This document shows positions 62,769 to 64,000 of a stretch of DNA of 64,000 nucleotides, piece by piece. The DNA comes from Akkermansiaceae bacterium. Lineage in GTDB: Bacteria > Verrucomicrobiota > Verrucomicrobiia > Verrucomicrobiales > Akkermansiaceae. The DNA lies in the NCBI GenBank assembly GCA_028822935.1, contig JAPKCM010000022.1:1-64000 (forward strand), given 5' to 3'. The position numbers and the translations under genes were made by a program. Within the stretch, counting starts at the first letter, position 1, and every line of letters starts with the position of its first letter. Under the pieces are notes generated by a model. It ran no database searches. It saw only the letters and a program-made list of their open reading frames with translations, and was not told the DNA's origin.

Positions 62769-63668
62769 CTATTCCTCCTCGATGCGGAAGAACAGGGCCT
62801 CCGCGTCCGCCTGGTCGCCCTCGAGTGGGAATGTTACCGTGATGTGGTCGGCGTCATCAGGGTTCTCGTCTCTTTCCGCCGCGATGCTGTCGTCCAGATC
62901 TCCGTCCCAGTTGATAAGGTCCGGAGAGATTTTGGCGATGTAAGACGCGGCGCCACTGTTGCTCCAGGTCAGGGTTACCGTGGGATTCGGATCTGCGGCG
63001 GAATCATACTCGATTTCCGTGATGGCGAACGAGCTTGCGCTGACCGTACGAATCTGCAGGGCGTTCACGGGACCACTCCAACTTGTTAGCGTTTCCCCTG
63101 CATTTACATAGAGACTCACGAGCACGTTTTGGTCCCCGTCAGCGGTGAACCTGCCAGTAACAATTTGTGTCGTATTTAAGGTCGGAAGCAGGCTGATTTC
63201 TGGCGTGCCGCTGTTGGTTGCCTGATCATAGACGTCAACGTGGGAAACGTGCGGTCTGGCTCGGGAGTCGCCAACCATGAGTTGAATCTCGTAGACAGTA
63301 CCGATTGTCAGTCCGCTGAACACGATGGGAACATTCGGGTTGTGGTTAATTGCAAGTGAATGTGAGTGCAGCGCGGTGCCTTCATAAACTGTATCGACAT
63401 CAGCTGCCCAGGTCATTGTCACACCACTACCAAGCGTGATTCCCGCGGTAGCTTCGGTATTGTCTGCTCCATCGAAGAACACCGTGTTGACGGTGTGATC
63501 GTCTGTTGTCCCGAGATTAATCGCACCGATTAATGAGCCGCCCGTGGAGACCCCCGCGTCGGTGTAGAGTGCACTGGTGAAGGAGATCGGTGCGGCTTGA
63601 GCCGAACTGGCGAGGGCGAGGAACCCCATCGCAGCAGCGAGGGATTGCGTTGTTTTCTTGGTCATCAT
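62769..63668 (-). CDS. Secreted protein with the shared C-terminal module
   Basis: The 299-residue product (start ATG 63668 or 63665) has a signal peptide with core SLAAAMGFLALASSAQA, almost identical to that of the neighbouring PEP-CTERM protein. The body is beta-rich (VNTVFFDGADNTEATAG, IGTVYEIQLMVGDSRARP). There is no PEP-CTERM tail. Instead the last 70 residues (TLTWSNSG, ISPDLINWDGDLD, ending ALFFRIEEE) match the terminal module of the LTD giants and the haloperoxidase. No enzyme motif is visible. A 101 bp gap with a hairpin separates it from the next gene. Confidence 0.82.
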   Translation of the reverse strand: MMTKKTTQSLAAAMGFLALASSAQAAPISFTSALYTDAGVSTGGSLIGAINLGTTDDHTVNTVFFDGADNTEATAGITLGSGVTMTWAADVDTVYEGTALHSHSLAINHNPNVPIVFSGLTIGTVYEIQLMVGDSRARPHVSHVDVYDQATNSGTPEISLLPTLNTTQIVTGRFTADGDQNVLVSLYVNAGETLTSWSGPVNALQIRTVSASSFAITEIEYDSAADPNPTVTLTWSNSGAASYIAKISPDLINWDGDLDDSIAAERDENPDDADHITVTFPLEGDQADAEALFFRIEEE

Positions 63669-63783
63669 CTTGAGTTTCTATTACTATTGTTTGGTTTCTG
63701 CGGTCTGGCTGGCGCTTCGCGGCTTGCCATTTACGGGTTTACCCCTCAAAAATGCACTCAGTGAGAGTGGAGTAAGGGCCAAG

Positions 63784-63999
63784 CTACACGAGATCCCTGA
63801 TTTGGGAATAGACAGAACGGCTGAGTTCGTTTCTAATCCTGCTATCGAAATTCCTGCGCGCCAAGTGCAGCCACCGAAGCCCTCTCGACATCTCCTGTGA
63901 CTGCGCCAGAAGGAACCTTTCACCACTTGCCTCGATGATCATTGCCGCCGGAAGAAGCATTACCCCCGCTGGAGAGCAGATGGAACGCGAGCCGGGATT
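63784..63999 (-). CDS. Possible C-terminal end of a gene outside the window
   Basis: A minus-strand frame enters from the right edge and ends at TAG 63784-63786 (72 codons, e.g. MLLPAAMIIEASGERFLLAQ). Composition is protein-like, but an 80-codon frame at 63684-63926 on the same strand competes. Neither is recognised. 63669-63783 shows nothing else. Confidence 0.15.
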   Translation of the reverse strand, partial: NPGSRSICSPAGVMLLPAAMIIEASGERFLLAQSQEMSRGLRWLHLARRNFDSRIRNELSRSVYSQIRDLV

Positions 64000-64000
64000 T

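Noticed and set aside
1-64000. CRISPR arrays, tRNA/rRNA genes, insertion sequences or prophage
   Set aside because: No regular short repeats with spacers, no cloverleaf or rRNA-like sequence and no transposase or integrase motif were noticed. A tRNA scan and an IS search would be decisive.

Overview
The window looks like a chromosomal stretch of a Verrucomicrobiota bacterium (Verrucomicrobiales-like; Planctomycetota is the main alternative). The grounds are: PEP-CTERM sorting tails (at 18918-19718 and 61942-62667); giant secreted lamin-tail/CotH-kinase proteins; many sialate O-acetylesterase-type SGNH hydrolases; FGly sulfatases; and ThuA, DUF1080, SHD1 and Gfo/Idh/MocA families. It fits a marine or soil degrader of sulfated or acetylated glycans. 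I saw no tRNA, rRNA, CRISPR array, integrase or transposase.

Layout. (1) 1-16036, plus strand: a tight eight-gene run with a BatA-like VWA membrane protein (cut by the left edge), a second VWA/amidotransferase-fold protein, a 1500-residue coiled-coil membrane protein, a prenyltransferase/squalene-oxidase-repeat protein, two small SGNH esterases, a cysteine-free tandem thioredoxin-fold protein and a transglutaminase-like protein. It resembles the distal part of MoxR-DUF58-BatA operons, extended by envelope proteins. (2) 16570-34343: a vanadium-haloperoxidase-type PAP2 protein, a PEP-CTERM protein, two giant LTD/CotH proteins, a ThuA protein and a sialate O-acetylesterase, with decayed gene ends in the gaps. 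(3) 34561-37168: two secreted SHD1-domain hydrolases. (4) 37275-41905: a pseudogene-rich stretch (sulfatase with its catalytic centre deleted, ATL protein with one in-frame stop, broken sialate O-acetylesterases, frameshifted membrane-protein tail) around one intact DUF1080 gene. (5) 41912-56325, minus strand: ten genes with gaps from -4 to 44 bp, from a sulfatase and a dihaem cytochrome c through a four-domain secreted fusion, oxidoreductase, TIM-barrel isomerase, MFS transporter, RraA-like protein, M81/MlrC peptidase and SDR to an enolase-superfamily enzyme. I read this as a catabolic operon: extracellular desulfation or oxidation, uptake, then dehydration or aldol cleavage; the substrate is unknown. 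(6) 56375-63668: a third giant LTD/CotH protein and two small secreted proteins that share signal-peptide cassettes and a recently duplicated N-terminal domain.

Two modular signals stand out. A C-terminal module ending in an Arg-containing strand (often preceded by an Asp-rich EYA segment) closes five otherwise unrelated secreted proteins. An N-terminal module of about 200 residues (opening NGSFE, NSGFE or NGGFE) is shared by a four-domain fusion enzyme, an LTD/CotH giant and a PEP-CTERM protein. The gaps also hold several gene fragments that keep only one end of a recognisable family. All assignments come from reading motifs by eye; no database search was possible.
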